Below, one piece after another: positions 16,552 to 25,139 of a stretch of DNA of 38,473 nucleotides. This DNA is from JAUVDZ01 sp964346325 (GTDB lineage Bacteria > Patescibacteriota > Gracilibacteria > UBA1369 > PNNO01), in contig CAYFUK010000003.1 in NCBI GenBank assembly GCA_964346325.1, forward strand, positions 1 through 38,473. Direction: 5' to 3'. The notes under the pieces were generated by a model, which saw only the letters and a program-made list of their open reading frames with translations, was not told the DNA's origin and did no database searches. A program made the position numbers and the translations under genes. The first letter of the stretch is position 1. Each line of letters begins with the position of its first letter.

Positions 16552-17382
16552 TTAACGCTTCCAGAGTTTACGTGTAATTCTGTCCAGAACCATAGCTAAA
16601 AGTACAATACCCAAGCCGCTTGCTATCCCCTGCCCCACTTTTAACCTCATAATGCCCCGCAATACTTCCTGTCCCAATCCTTCGGCACCGATCATTGAAG
16701 CAACAACAACCATTGAAAGTGAGAGCATTATGGCCTGATTTATACCCATCATTATAGAAGGCATTGCCAACGGAATTTCAACTTTTGTCAAAAACTGCCA
16801 TGGAGACGCTCCAAAAGCATGTGCGGCCTCTTTAAGTTCTTTTGAAACCTGTTCGATACCAAGGCTGGTTAATCTTACAGCCGGAGGGGTGGCAAATATA
16901 AAAGTAGATACAATCCCCGGAACATTTCCGATTGAAAAAAACAATACAGCCGGAATTAAATAAACAAACAAAGGCATGGTCTGCATAAAATCAAGAATCG
17001 GATCGAGTATATGCATCGCCACCTTATTATGAGCTTTTAAAATTCCCAAAGGAACACCTATTATTAAAGAAAAGAATGTTGCTGTAAGCACTAAAGAAAG
17101 AGTCACCATCGTCTCGGGCCAATAGCCCATCATACCTATAACAATTAAAGCCAAACCAACAAAAACAGCCAATCTTATTTTGCCTAAAAAATAACCGGCA
17201 ACAGTTAAAATTAATACAATTACAAAATCCGGTACAGAAGTTAAAACAAATTCCAGCGGATTCAAAAGTCCGTTAATCAGAAGTGCTATAAAATCAAATA
17301 ATAAATCAAAATTTGCATTAAGCCAGTTAATAAATATTTCAGCTCCTTCTTCAATCGGCAGATATGGCAATAAATCAAACAT
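16552..17382 (-). CDS. Glycine betaine/proline ABC transporter permease (OpuAB/ProW-like)
   Basis: This 276-residue inner-membrane subunit has an N-terminal amphipathic segment and about six helices. The permease signature that docks with the ATPase appears as ELKEAAHAFGASPWQFLTKVEIPLA (split, about 186-210), the EAA loop of importers. Helix-rich stretches such as TLSLVLTATFFSLIIGVPLG and a closing GIVLLAMVLDRITRKLW match OpuAB/ProW. It is the last gene of the opuA-type operon, beginning 3 nt after the ATPase stop. It imports betaine or similar compatible solutes for osmotic balance. Confidence 0.93.
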   Translation of the reverse strand: MFDLLPYLPIEEGAEIFINWLNANFDLLFDFIALLINGLLNPLEFVLTSVPDFVIVLILTVAGYFLGKIRLAVFVGLALIVIGMMGYWPETMVTLSLVLTATFFSLIIGVPLGILKAHNKVAMHILDPILDFMQTMPLFVYLIPAVLFFSIGNVPGIVSTFIFATPPAVRLTSLGIEQVSKELKEAAHAFGASPWQFLTKVEIPLAMPSIMMGINQAIMLSLSMVVVASMIGAEGLGQEVLRGIMRLKVGQGIASGLGIVLLAMVLDRITRKLWKR

Positions 17383-17385
17383 AAA

Positions 17386-18420
17386 TTATTTTTTTAGTAT
17401 TTTAGCCACTGAATCCTGATCAACTTTTCCAACTAAATTACCTTTATTATCTACAACTTCAACAGGTTTATCCGAAGTCATTAAATACGGGATGGCATCT
17501 TTTAAAGGCTGCAAAAGATTAATTGTATTTTTTGTTTCAGGTTTGTTTTTGCCCGTAACTTTTTGCATGATTGTTTCAATTCTGAGTGCCGAAGGCCTGT
17601 CTACATCCTGAACAAACTCCTCAACATAGTCGTCAGCGGGATTAAGAAGTATATCTGCGGGTTTATCAACCTGAACAAGTTGTCCCTGAGGATTCAGGAT
17701 GGCAATCCTATCCCCGAGCCTTATGGCTTCGTTTAAATCATGGGTTACAAATACAGTTGTCATATTCATTTTATTTTGAAGACGCAAAAGTTCTTCCTGC
17801 ATTTTAACTCTTATTAAAGGGTCCAGTGCACTAAAAGGTTCATCCATTAATAAAACTTCGGGGTCAACCGCCAGAGCCCTTGCAAGTCCCACTCTTTGCT
17901 GCATACCGCCGCTCAACGAATCAATCTTTTCTTTCTCCCAGCCTTCAAGACCAACCTGTGTAAGCACTTTTTCGCTTCGCTCTTTTCTCTCCCCGCGTTG
18001 AACACCCTGAAGCTCCAATCCGAACTGAACATTTTCCAAAACAGTCCTGTGCGGGAACAAAGCAAAATGCTGAAAAACCATTCCGAAAATTTTACGGCGC
18101 AATTCAATTAATTTTTTTGAATTCAAATCGGTTATATCTTTGCCTCTTATATTTATTGAACCTTTGGTTGGTTCATGAAGCCTTGCCAAACAGCGTAAAA
18201 GTGTACTTTTACCGCAACCCGAAAGGCCCATAATCACAAATATTTCTCCTTCGTTTACCTCAAAATTTATATCGCGCAGTGCAACCAGATGTTGAGTTTT
18301 CTTTTGTATATCAGAACGGGAAGCTCCCTGACTAACCAGATCAAGACTTTTTGCCGGCTTACCGCCGAAAACCTTATAAAGGTTTTTGACACTGATTGTG
18401 GGAGCTTTATTCCCGTTCAC
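17386..18420 (-). CDS. Glycine betaine/proline ABC transporter ATPase (OpuAA/ProV-like)
   Basis: This 344-residue ATPase has Walker A GLSGCGKST (about 69-77), the Q-loop FQHFALFPHRT, signature LSGGMQQRVGLARAL (about 168-182), Walker B VLLMDEPFSALDP and H-loop FVTHDLNEA. The N-terminal extension FGGKPAKSLDLVSQGASRS is typical of OpuAA/ProV. The C-terminus (about 280-344) holds one CBS-like unit (VEVVDNKGNLVGKVD); tandem CBS domains in relatives sense ionic strength. The start codon is GTG at 18420, 3 nt after the binding-protein stop. Confidence 0.95.
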   Translation of the reverse strand: MNGNKAPTISVKNLYKVFGGKPAKSLDLVSQGASRSDIQKKTQHLVALRDINFEVNEGEIFVIMGLSGCGKSTLLRCLARLHEPTKGSINIRGKDITDLNSKKLIELRRKIFGMVFQHFALFPHRTVLENVQFGLELQGVQRGERKERSEKVLTQVGLEGWEKEKIDSLSGGMQQRVGLARALAVDPEVLLMDEPFSALDPLIRVKMQEELLRLQNKMNMTTVFVTHDLNEAIRLGDRIAILNPQGQLVQVDKPADILLNPADDYVEEFVQDVDRPSALRIETIMQKVTGKNKPETKNTINLLQPLKDAIPYLMTSDKPVEVVDNKGNLVGKVDQDSVAKILKK

Positions 18421-18423
18421 AAT

Positions 18424-19422
18424 TTATTGAGCTAAATCATTAATACTCTGAAAATCCCGACTCACATAATCGGGAATACCCAATCCAAGCCAGGTCTGCG
18501 TAACATTGATACCGGCTATTTCAAGTTTATCTTTATTGCTTTCCCAATAATCCTGATGAGTTGTAGGAAGCCATCCCGCAACATTTACATCAATATCTTT
18601 TTGAGAAACAGAGGTATAAACAACGCCCGCATCAAGTTCTTTGATTTCGGTTTCATAACCTAAATCCTGTAAAAGCAATGCAACCACACGGCTTTTTACA
18701 GTTGCACCCGGCCACGGCGGTATACCTATAATAATCTTTTCTTTTCCAAGTTCGGCATCTTCCGGGAGCCATGCTGAAACCGCCTCGCTGTTATTCTCAA
18801 CATATTCCGCGGCAACTTCTTCAGCTTCTTTGTTGTCAACACTGTAACTGTAAATCCAGTCACTCTGAACATCGGAATCCACATTGAAATTCTGCAAAAA
18901 TTCATAGGCTGCAGGGGCATCGTCAGCAAATCCTTTATAAACAACGCTTGCTATTACATCGGAAGCAACCTGCGCATCCGCCCAGTCAGGCGCATTTTCT
19001 TCCAAAAACGCTTTTGTTTGTGAAGGGCTGTTATAAATATTTTGGGGATCATTAAGTTTTCTTATTTCCGCGATTGAAAATATTGCATGAGGTTCCCAAA
19101 CCGTGGCAACAATAGGTTCATTGTTTTCCACCGCATCCTGCATAGCCGTAAGCATTGCGGCTGAACTGCTTTCCTGAAGATTCCATCCCGCTTCTTCAAG
19201 ATTATAAGCTTCCATTACTTTGTCCGTATTAATCATAATTCCCGCACCGGGCTCGATACCAACTATATTGTAATCAACCGATGCTCCGAATGACTCCCGT
19301 TCCGGTTCCGTATCAGTTGTTGTATCGCCGTTTTCACCATTCTCAGCAGGTGCAGCGCATCCAACCAAAGATACGATCAAAAGAGTCCCAAGCAAATAAA
19401 ACAGATTTCGCTTAGTAAACAT
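18424..19422 (-). CDS. Glycine betaine-binding lipoprotein (OpuAC-like)
   Basis: This substrate-binding lipoprotein feeds the betaine transporter. From ATG 19422 the N-terminus is a signal peptide ending in a lipobox (VSLVGC, Cys22), followed by an acidic linker. Its two lobes come in the OpuAC order: GIEPGAGIMINTDKVMEAY first, then IIGIPPWPGATVKSRV with ELDAGVVYTSV and AGWLPTTHQDYW. Relative to E. coli ProX this is the known swapped arrangement of Bacillus OpuAC. The frame could extend to 19479, but that would run through the promoter, and the lipobox would then lie too deep. It is first in an AC-AA-AB operon, unlike the AA-AB-AC order of Bacillus. Confidence 0.93.
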   Translation of the reverse strand: MFTKRNLFYLLGTLLIVSLVGCAAPAENGENGDTTTDTEPERESFGASVDYNIVGIEPGAGIMINTDKVMEAYNLEEAGWNLQESSSAAMLTAMQDAVENNEPIVATVWEPHAIFSIAEIRKLNDPQNIYNSPSQTKAFLEENAPDWADAQVASDVIASVVYKGFADDAPAAYEFLQNFNVDSDVQSDWIYSYSVDNKEAEEVAAEYVENNSEAVSAWLPEDAELGKEKIIIGIPPWPGATVKSRVVALLLQDLGYETEIKELDAGVVYTSVSQKDIDVNVAGWLPTTHQDYWESNKDKLEIAGINVTQTWLGLGIPDYVSRDFQSINDLAQ

Positions 19423-19458
19423 ATATATTGAGTTAATAATAAAAAAAATTTCTAACTC

Positions 19459-19486
19459 ATAATAACTTATGATATACACATGTCAA
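19459..19486 (-). promoter_or_regulatory. Promoter of the betaine transporter operon
   Basis: On the minus strand a perfect TTGACA (19481-19486) is followed after 16 nt by TATTAT (19459-19464). This puts transcription start about 30 nt upstream of ATG 19422 and supports that start codon. Confidence 0.6.
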
Positions 19487-19508
19487 ACACGTATATATAA
19501 TTTGAACT

Positions 19509-20387
19509 ATGAAAAAGATAAAAAAAATCTTTAAACAAGCCGGTATAAATGATGTCGATTTAATCGAAAAAATTGAAGTTGGTTTTTCCAATGATGTTTA
19601 TTCCGTTGATGATAAATATATTCTGAAAATCTCGAAAGATAAACAATATAGTAATTTTATACGGAAAGATATCAACTATTGCGGGTTATTCGAAGATAAA
19701 CTTCCCGTTCCAAAGGTTTTATATTCCGGAGAGCTTGATGGAAAAGCATATTTTATTTACAAAAAAATCAAAGGTAATAATCTGTATAATGTTTGGCATC
19801 TCAGTGACGAAAACCAACGAAAGGATTATATAAAACAAATTTGTAAAATACTAAAAACAATAAACGCTTATCCGCATGAAACCATGGGCAAAACCTGGGA
19901 AGAATTTGTTTATTCGGAAATAATGGATCGTATTGAATCGGCTGAACAGAAAAATCTTCTGAATGACAATTTAATCAATAAAATAAAATCATATCTTGAA
20001 AATAATAAACATATACTCAAAACTGAAAAAATTTCATTAATTGACTGGGATTTGCACTTTGATAACTTTATAGTTTCCGATGGCCGAATTGTTGGAAGAC
20101 TTGATTTTGAACGCGTTATGACGGCGTCACTGGATTATCAAATGGTGTTGGTAAAAAGAATGATTAGAAACCCTAAAAAATATGCTTCTGAAAATGCGGA
20201 AAAATTTGTTGAGCCAAAAGACTATATTAATTTGATGCACTGGTATGCAGAATTTTATCCTGAAATGTTTGATTTTCCCGAAATTGAAAAACGTTTAAAC
20301 CTGTATTCTGTTTTGATGTGCCTGAATGATATTGGGATTTTTGGAGTAGATGAAAAACTCGAAGATGAGATCCTCGAATACTTATAA
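19509..20387 (+). CDS. Aminoglycoside-phosphotransferase-fold kinase (APH family)
   Basis: This 292-residue protein has the protein-kinase-like APH fold. The N-lobe carries the loop GFSNDVYSVDD and lysine in YILKISKDK (about 25-45). The hinge is FIYKKIKGNNLYNVW (about 84-98). The catalytic loop reads DWDLHFDNFIV (about 180-190) in place of HGDLHPGN, and the metal-binding segment is GRLDFERV (about 197-204). Such enzymes phosphorylate sugars, choline, homoserine, methylthioribose or aminoglycosides; nothing here picks a substrate. A TATAAT at 19496-19501, 7 nt before the ATG, implies an almost leaderless transcript. It diverges from the betaine operon; a link to that pathway is conjecture. Confidence 0.85.
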   Translation: MKKIKKIFKQAGINDVDLIEKIEVGFSNDVYSVDDKYILKISKDKQYSNFIRKDINYCGLFEDKLPVPKVLYSGELDGKAYFIYKKIKGNNLYNVWHLSDENQRKDYIKQICKILKTINAYPHETMGKTWEEFVYSEIMDRIESAEQKNLLNDNLINKIKSYLENNKHILKTEKISLIDWDLHFDNFIVSDGRIVGRLDFERVMTASLDYQMVLVKRMIRNPKKYASENAEKFVEPKDYINLMHWYAEFYPEMFDFPEIEKRLNLYSVLMCLNDIGIFGVDEKLEDEILEYL

Positions 20388-20509
20388 TTTGGCTCCGCAC
20401 AGCATGGAAAGTCCAAACTATGTGAATCATAGAGTTCATTAATAATTAAATTTTACAAAACCGCATTTATGTATTATTATTATTGTTGTTATTGATAAAA
20501 CAAATCAAT

Positions 20510-22159
20510 ATGAAATTTTTGAAATTTGCATTCATTTTTACATTCACTTTTATTGGCTTAGTAAATGTTTGTAACGCACTAGATCCATTTCCTGACATGC
20601 AAGAATCAGGGCAGTATGCAAGTGATGCGGTTTACTATCTGAAAATAAATAAAATAGTTGAGGGGTATCCTGATGGGACTTTTAAACCTGACAATGAAAT
20701 AAATAGAGCGGAATTTGTGAAAATTGTTCTCGAATCTGCAGATATAAAGCCCGGCGGTTCGAATTGTTTCCCGGATGTTACCGATCAATGGTTTGCTCCT
20801 TATGTTTGTAAGGCAAAAGAGGAAAGCCTTATTAAAGGCTACCCTGACGGAACTTTTAAACCCGATCAAAATATTAACTTTGTTGAAGCAAGCAAAATTG
20901 TATCCAAAGCTTTTAATTTAGAGATTAATTCTGAATTAAATTCAACTTGGTATGAAAAATATGTTGTTGCGCTTGAAAATAAATACTTCATCCCTCCGAC
21001 TGTAACAACTTTTGATTATGCAATCACAAGAGCTGACATGGCTTGTATTACAGGGAATATTATGTTTGATGGCACAATTTATCACGATGGAACATGTTAC
21101 TCAAATACCAATTATATAAAATTGGCTGGATTAAATGATGTTAATACTGATGCTGTAAAAAATAAAATTTTAGATGGAGCAGTACTGGATTTTTACGAAA
21201 TAAATGGCGATGTGCATGTTTTAGATATTTTTGGCGTTACACATTTATTAGAAGAATCAAGTCCCGAAACTTTCAAAAAAGCATTCAGAGATACATATCA
21301 AGATAATCATCAAATATATACAATCCCGGATTATTATTATTCTGCAGAAAATTTGGATGAAAAAATTAAAATTTTCAGACAGTCAGAATTACCTTTTGAC
21401 TTACCTTCTCTTGAATTTATAAATCAATTCACTACGGTATCTCAATCTCAAAGTTGGTATTTTATCAAAGATAAAGACAATCTATTTGCATCTTGTACTG
21501 TTGAGACACCTGAAGGCTTTAAAATGGCTGAGGGTTCTGATCCGGAAAATTTTAAACTTTTAACTCTCGGGGGTCAATTTGTATTATTTACAGACAATAA
21601 ATATTTATATATGGGATATTTGGATACAGGATATGCTTGTAACTATTACAACATCAACGTGAAAAAAATAGATGAAGTTGACATGAATTCTTTTTACCTT
21701 CTGACTCCAGTATATTTTAAAGATAACAAAAATTTATATTTCTTAAATTATGAGCCACAAAAAAATGGAAATACTTTTATGTATTTGAAAACAGGAGACA
21801 GTATTACAACTATTCCAGGCATCTCTGATCTTTCGACGTTAAATGCTTTTGTAAGTGAAGAATATATTAATACAAATATCTTTAAAGATAGCTCAAATGT
21901 ATATCTTTTAAATGCAGATACGATAAGTATTCTTGAAGATGCTGACGCTGAAACATTTGAAATGATTGAACATTTTGATAGTTCATATTTCTTCGATGAC
22001 AACTATTTAGGTTATTATTTCAAAGATAAAAATTATATTTGGATTATTGGAGATGATAATTCAATCATTGATAAAATTAGTATCTCCGAAAAACCGAATT
22101 TTGACTATGAACAATATCTGATTGACCAAAATCAATCATTTTGGAGAGAATTGGGATAG
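20510..22159 (+). CDS. Secreted SLH-domain protein with DKNYY-like repeats
   Basis: From ATG 20510 the product (about 549 residues) has a signal peptide (MKFLKFAFIFTFTFIGLVNV, cleaved near CNA-LD). Three SLH domains follow: two clear ones with GYPDGTFKPDNEINRAEF and GYPDGTFKPDQNINFVEA, and a worn third near residues 145-180. SLH modules anchor proteins to the cell-surface polymer. The rest (about 220-549) carries scattered DKNYY-type units such as YFKDNKNLYFLN, IFKDSSNVYLLN and YFKDKNYIWIIG, typical of CPR surface proteins of unknown role. An earlier TTG at 20483 would only add nine residues ahead of the signal peptide. It is isolated from its neighbours by 122 nt upstream. Confidence 0.85.
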   Translation: MKFLKFAFIFTFTFIGLVNVCNALDPFPDMQESGQYASDAVYYLKINKIVEGYPDGTFKPDNEINRAEFVKIVLESADIKPGGSNCFPDVTDQWFAPYVCKAKEESLIKGYPDGTFKPDQNINFVEASKIVSKAFNLEINSELNSTWYEKYVVALENKYFIPPTVTTFDYAITRADMACITGNIMFDGTIYHDGTCYSNTNYIKLAGLNDVNTDAVKNKILDGAVLDFYEINGDVHVLDIFGVTHLLEESSPETFKKAFRDTYQDNHQIYTIPDYYYSAENLDEKIKIFRQSELPFDLPSLEFINQFTTVSQSQSWYFIKDKDNLFASCTVETPEGFKMAEGSDPENFKLLTLGGQFVLFTDNKYLYMGYLDTGYACNYYNINVKKIDEVDMNSFYLLTPVYFKDNKNLYFLNYEPQKNGNTFMYLKTGDSITTIPGISDLSTLNAFVSEEYINTNIFKDSSNVYLLNADTISILEDADAETFEMIEHFDSSYFFDDNYLGYYFKDKNYIWIIGDDNSIIDKISISEKPNFDYEQYLIDQNQSFWRELG

Positions 22160-22209
22160 TCACTTTAAAAATTCTTTAGTAACGTTTTTCATACTATCCA
22201 AAAATGATA

Positions 22210-22238
22210 TTGCGAATAATTCGCAAATCAGTTATATT
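22210..22238 (+). promoter_or_regulatory. Zur-like operator and promoter of zur-znuACB
   Basis: The 17-bp perfect palindrome TTGCGAATAATTCGCAA (22210-22226, central A) overlaps the -35 (TTGCGA, 22210-22215) and most of the spacer of a promoter whose -10 is TATATT (22233-22238, 17-nt spacing). Transcription would start near 22245, four bases before ATG 22249, so the message is nearly leaderless. A repressor bound here would block RNA polymerase; the regulator encoded immediately downstream is the obvious candidate. Confidence 0.75.
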
Positions 22239-22248
22239 TCCGGGTGAT

Positions 22249-22626
22249 ATGAATGTTAAAAATAAACTTGCACAATTGGGATACACACTTACAGAACCTC
22301 GTTTACAGGTTATAACATCTTTAAATAAAGAAAATAATTTGATATCCGCACGAAAATTGCATAAAAAAATAAAAACCATTAATAGAGCTTCTGTATACCG
22401 AACACTTAACTTATTTGAGAAACTGAATTTAGTCAATATTGAAATAATAAAAAAAGAAAAACTCTATTGTCTGGCAAATCACCCTCATCACCACGTTATT
22501 TGTCGTGAATGTGGATATACTGAAAAATTTGATTGCGATAAAAATGAATTTAAAAAATTTAATAACTTTACAAACATACACCACCGGTTAACTCTTACCG
22601 GTGTTTGCAATAAATGTAACTCATAA
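22249..22626 (+). CDS. zur: Fur-family metalloregulator, probable Zur
   Basis: This regulator of about 125 residues has an N-terminal winged helix (YTLTEPRLQVITSLN, then the recognition helix INRASVYRTLNLFEKLNLV). The C-terminal metal domain has the HPHHHVICRECGYTEKF segment, a late HHRL and the closing CNKC, giving the two CxxC pairs of the structural zinc site. It is the first gene of an operon with znuA, znuC and znuB, which identifies zinc as the likely signal. The frame can be extended to 22204, but that start would fall within the operator, so ATG 22249 is chosen. Zinc-bound Zur likely represses its own operon. Confidence 0.92.
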   Translation: MNVKNKLAQLGYTLTEPRLQVITSLNKENNLISARKLHKKIKTINRASVYRTLNLFEKLNLVNIEIIKKEKLYCLANHPHHHVICRECGYTEKFDCDKNEFKKFNNFTNIHHRLTLTGVCNKCNS

Positions 22627-22628
22627 AA

Positions 22629-23570
22629 ATGAATAAAAAACTACTCACGGCAACTGTAATAGCGGTTTTAATCGGATCAATTTTTACATTTTTCGGTTGT
22701 ACATATGAAACAACAACCCAAGATCCTGAAATAAAAGCCGATAATAAAAAAATAAATGTAATGGTTAGTATTTTACCTCAGATTGAATTTGTTGAAAAAA
22801 TCGGAGGTGAAAAAATAGAAGTTGGTGAAATGATACCTCCGGGATTCAGTCCCGCCACTTATGATCCTTCTCCCGAACAATTAAAAAAATTACAAGATGC
22901 TGAAATTTATTTTCGCATAGGACATATACCATTTGAAAAAGCTCAAATGGATAAACTATCGGATCTGAATTCGGAAATGATAGTTGTGGATACTTCTGAA
23001 AATGTTCCATTATTACAACTGGCAAGTCACAGTCACGAAGAGCACGACGAGCATGAACATGAAAATGAACACGTTCATGAAGCCGGAACAGATCCCCATA
23101 TATGGATGTCTCCTAAACTCGTTAAAATACAAGCAAAAAATATTACCGATGCATTAATTTCATTTGAACCTGAATCTGAAAAATATTTTTTAAACAATTA
23201 CAATAATTTCATTAATGACTTGGATAAACTTGATGATACTTTAAAAGAAACTTTTAAACCGATAAACGGAGAAACAATTCTGGTTTTTCATCCGGCTTTC
23301 GGTTATTTGGCTGATGCATATAATTTTGAACAGGAAGCAATAGAAATTGAAGGCAAGGATCCCTCACCTGAGCATTTGAAGAATATTATAGATGAAGCAA
23401 AAAAAGATGATATCAAAGTAATTTTCGTACAAAAGCAATTTAGTACTAAAAGTGCACAGGCGATTGCCGACGAAATTCAGGGAGCTGTAGTGCAGATAGA
23501 TCCACTTGCAAAGGACTATATTGACAATATGAATGAGATAGCTGAGACTATGGTAAATGAACTAAATTAA
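22629..23570 (+). CDS. znuA: Zinc-binding lipoprotein of ABC transporter (ZnuA)
   Basis: This 313-residue cluster A-I solute-binding protein has a signal peptide with lipobox TFFGC (Cys24), so it is a membrane-anchored lipoprotein. Metal ligands are expected in IGHIPFE, in DPHIWMSPKLV, in VFHPAFGYLAD and in the late acidic residue of VVQIDPLAKDY. Between the first and second ligand regions sits a His/Glu/Asp-rich loop (HSHEEHDEHEHENEHVHE), the trademark of zinc-specific members and thought to capture or sense zinc. It starts 2 nt after zur and overlaps znuC by one base (TAATG). Confidence 0.95.
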   Translation: MNKKLLTATVIAVLIGSIFTFFGCTYETTTQDPEIKADNKKINVMVSILPQIEFVEKIGGEKIEVGEMIPPGFSPATYDPSPEQLKKLQDAEIYFRIGHIPFEKAQMDKLSDLNSEMIVVDTSENVPLLQLASHSHEEHDEHEHENEHVHEAGTDPHIWMSPKLVKIQAKNITDALISFEPESEKYFLNNYNNFINDLDKLDDTLKETFKPINGETILVFHPAFGYLADAYNFEQEAIEIEGKDPSPEHLKNIIDEAKKDDIKVIFVQKQFSTKSAQAIADEIQGAVVQIDPLAKDYIDNMNEIAETMVNELN

Positions 23571-24301
23571 TGAATTCAGTAATAGAAGGTCAAAACATAT
23601 CATATTCATATAATAAAAAGGTTGATGTTTTATCGGACATTAATTTTAATGTTAATGAAAAAGACTTCATTGGTCTTATAGGGCCCAACGGAGGAGGAAA
23701 AAGCACTTTGCTTAAAATAATACTGGGACTTCTAATTCCTGACAAAGGCACAATAAAGGTTTTTAATAAAAAACCTAAATACGCCAGAGATAAAATCGGT
23801 TACGTACCTCAATACAGCCGGATAGATTTAAATTACCCGATCAGTGTATGGGAAATTGTTATTAGCGGTTTATTGGGAAGAAAAACAATCGGTTCACATT
23901 TCAATAAAAAGGACAAGGCTAAAGTTTCCGAAATACTCGAAACATTAAACCTTAATGATTTAAAAGAAAAATCCGTCGGTGAGCTTTCAGGTGGACAAAG
24001 ACAACGGGTTTTGGTTGCAAGAGCACTTGTAAGAAATCCGAAATTATTACTTCTTGATGAGCCTACAAATAATGTTGATCGGGAAAGTGGGAGTGATTTA
24101 TATAAACTCCTGCATAGACTAAATAAAGATATGACAATAATTATAGTTTCTCATGATATTGGGACTGTATCAAAATTTGTAAATAAAATATTTTGTTTAA
24201 ATAAAAAAATGGTTTGTAATAAGGCAAATAAAATCACCGGTGAATGTTTTAGCTCAGATTTCAAGCATGTTAATCATAAAACCGAATGCATCATAACTTA
24301 A
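23570..24301 (+). CDS. znuC: Zinc ABC transporter ATPase (ZnuC)
   Basis: This 243-residue ATPase has Walker A GPNGGGKST (about 37-45), Q-loop VPQYSRI, signature ELSGGQRQRVLVARAL (about 139-154), Walker B LLLLDEPTNNVD and switch His in IIIVSHDIG. The C-terminal ~30 residues are rich in Cys, His and Lys, in line with other metal-importer ATPases. It powers zinc uptake with ZnuA and ZnuB, whose genes flank it (one-base overlap and a 4-nt gap). Confidence 0.95.
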   Translation: MNSVIEGQNISYSYNKKVDVLSDINFNVNEKDFIGLIGPNGGGKSTLLKIILGLLIPDKGTIKVFNKKPKYARDKIGYVPQYSRIDLNYPISVWEIVISGLLGRKTIGSHFNKKDKAKVSEILETLNLNDLKEKSVGELSGGQRQRVLVARALVRNPKLLLLDEPTNNVDRESGSDLYKLLHRLNKDMTIIIVSHDIGTVSKFVNKIFCLNKKMVCNKANKITGECFSSDFKHVNHKTECIIT

Positions 24302-24305
24302 ATAT

Positions 24306-25136
24306 ATGCCCGAAATACTACAATATGAATTTTTTAGAAACGCTCTTATAATAGGTGTTTTAAGTGGTGTTGCCTGTGGTATTATAGGCAGTTTTATTGT
24401 AATAAAGAAAATCTCCTTTATTTCGGGAAGTATTGCGCACGCTTCTTTCGGAGGAATTGGTATTGCATACTTTTTAGGGCTTAATCCTGTACTCGGAGCA
24501 CTTGTTTTTAGTATTCTGTCCGCACTGGGTATCGGATTCATAAACAAAAACAATAAATCTCAGGAAGATGCTTCTATTGGTGCTATATGGGCTATAGGTA
24601 TGGCTACAGGACTTTTATTTATTTATTTTACTCCTGGTTATGCCGCGGACCTTATGAGTTACCTTTTTGGAAACATTTTACTCTCCACAAATAATGATTT
24701 AATTTATATAGCTATACTCAATGTATTTATTATTGTAAGCGTATATTTTTTATTTAAATGGCTTGTTGCAGTAATATTTGATGAAGAATTTGCACAAATC
24801 AGCAACATTAAAGTTTATCCGTTGTATCTGTTTTTGTTGGTTTTAATAGCCTTATCGGTTGTGGTGTTAATCAGATCAGTTGGAGTAATCCTTGTAATTG
24901 CTTTGCTCACTTTGCCGGCATCCAGTGCACAACTATTAAGTAAAAGATTTAAAAATATTATTTTCATAGCTATTGTTTTAGCAATATTTTCAAATTTATT
25001 GGGTATATTCCTTTCATATTATTTAAATCTACCTTCAGGGCCGGTTATTATTTTTACCGCTGCTTTAATTTATATTTTTATTTTAATAACCAAAAGCTTA
25101 TCAAAAAGAAAATCTTTATTTGTGAAAAAAGTATAA
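24306..25136 (+). CDS. znuB: Zinc ABC transporter permease (ZnuB)
   Basis: This 276-residue polytopic protein of the ABC-3 family has about eight to nine helices. Family features are the N-terminal ALIIGVLSGVACGIIGSFIV, the ISGSIAHASFGGIGIAYFLG stretch (about 39-58) and LTLPASSAQLLSKRFKN (about 200-216). It forms the zinc channel with ZnuC and closes the zur-znuACB operon. Four bases after its stop lies the CCA end of the opposing tRNA-Asn gene, so no separate terminator is visible. Confidence 0.94.
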   Translation: MPEILQYEFFRNALIIGVLSGVACGIIGSFIVIKKISFISGSIAHASFGGIGIAYFLGLNPVLGALVFSILSALGIGFINKNNKSQEDASIGAIWAIGMATGLLFIYFTPGYAADLMSYLFGNILLSTNNDLIYIAILNVFIIVSVYFLFKWLVAVIFDEEFAQISNIKVYPLYLFLLVLIALSVVVLIRSVGVILVIALLTLPASSAQLLSKRFKNIIFIAIVLAIFSNLLGIFLSYYLNLPSGPVIIFTAALIYIFILITKSLSKRKSLFVKKV

Positions 25137-25139
25137 ATT

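Noticed and set aside
20388..20450. GGAAAGTCC near 20406, reminiscent of the RNase P RNA P4 strand
   Set aside because: Only nine bases match; the partner P4 strand and other conserved regions are absent nearby, so chance is more likely than an rnpB fragment.
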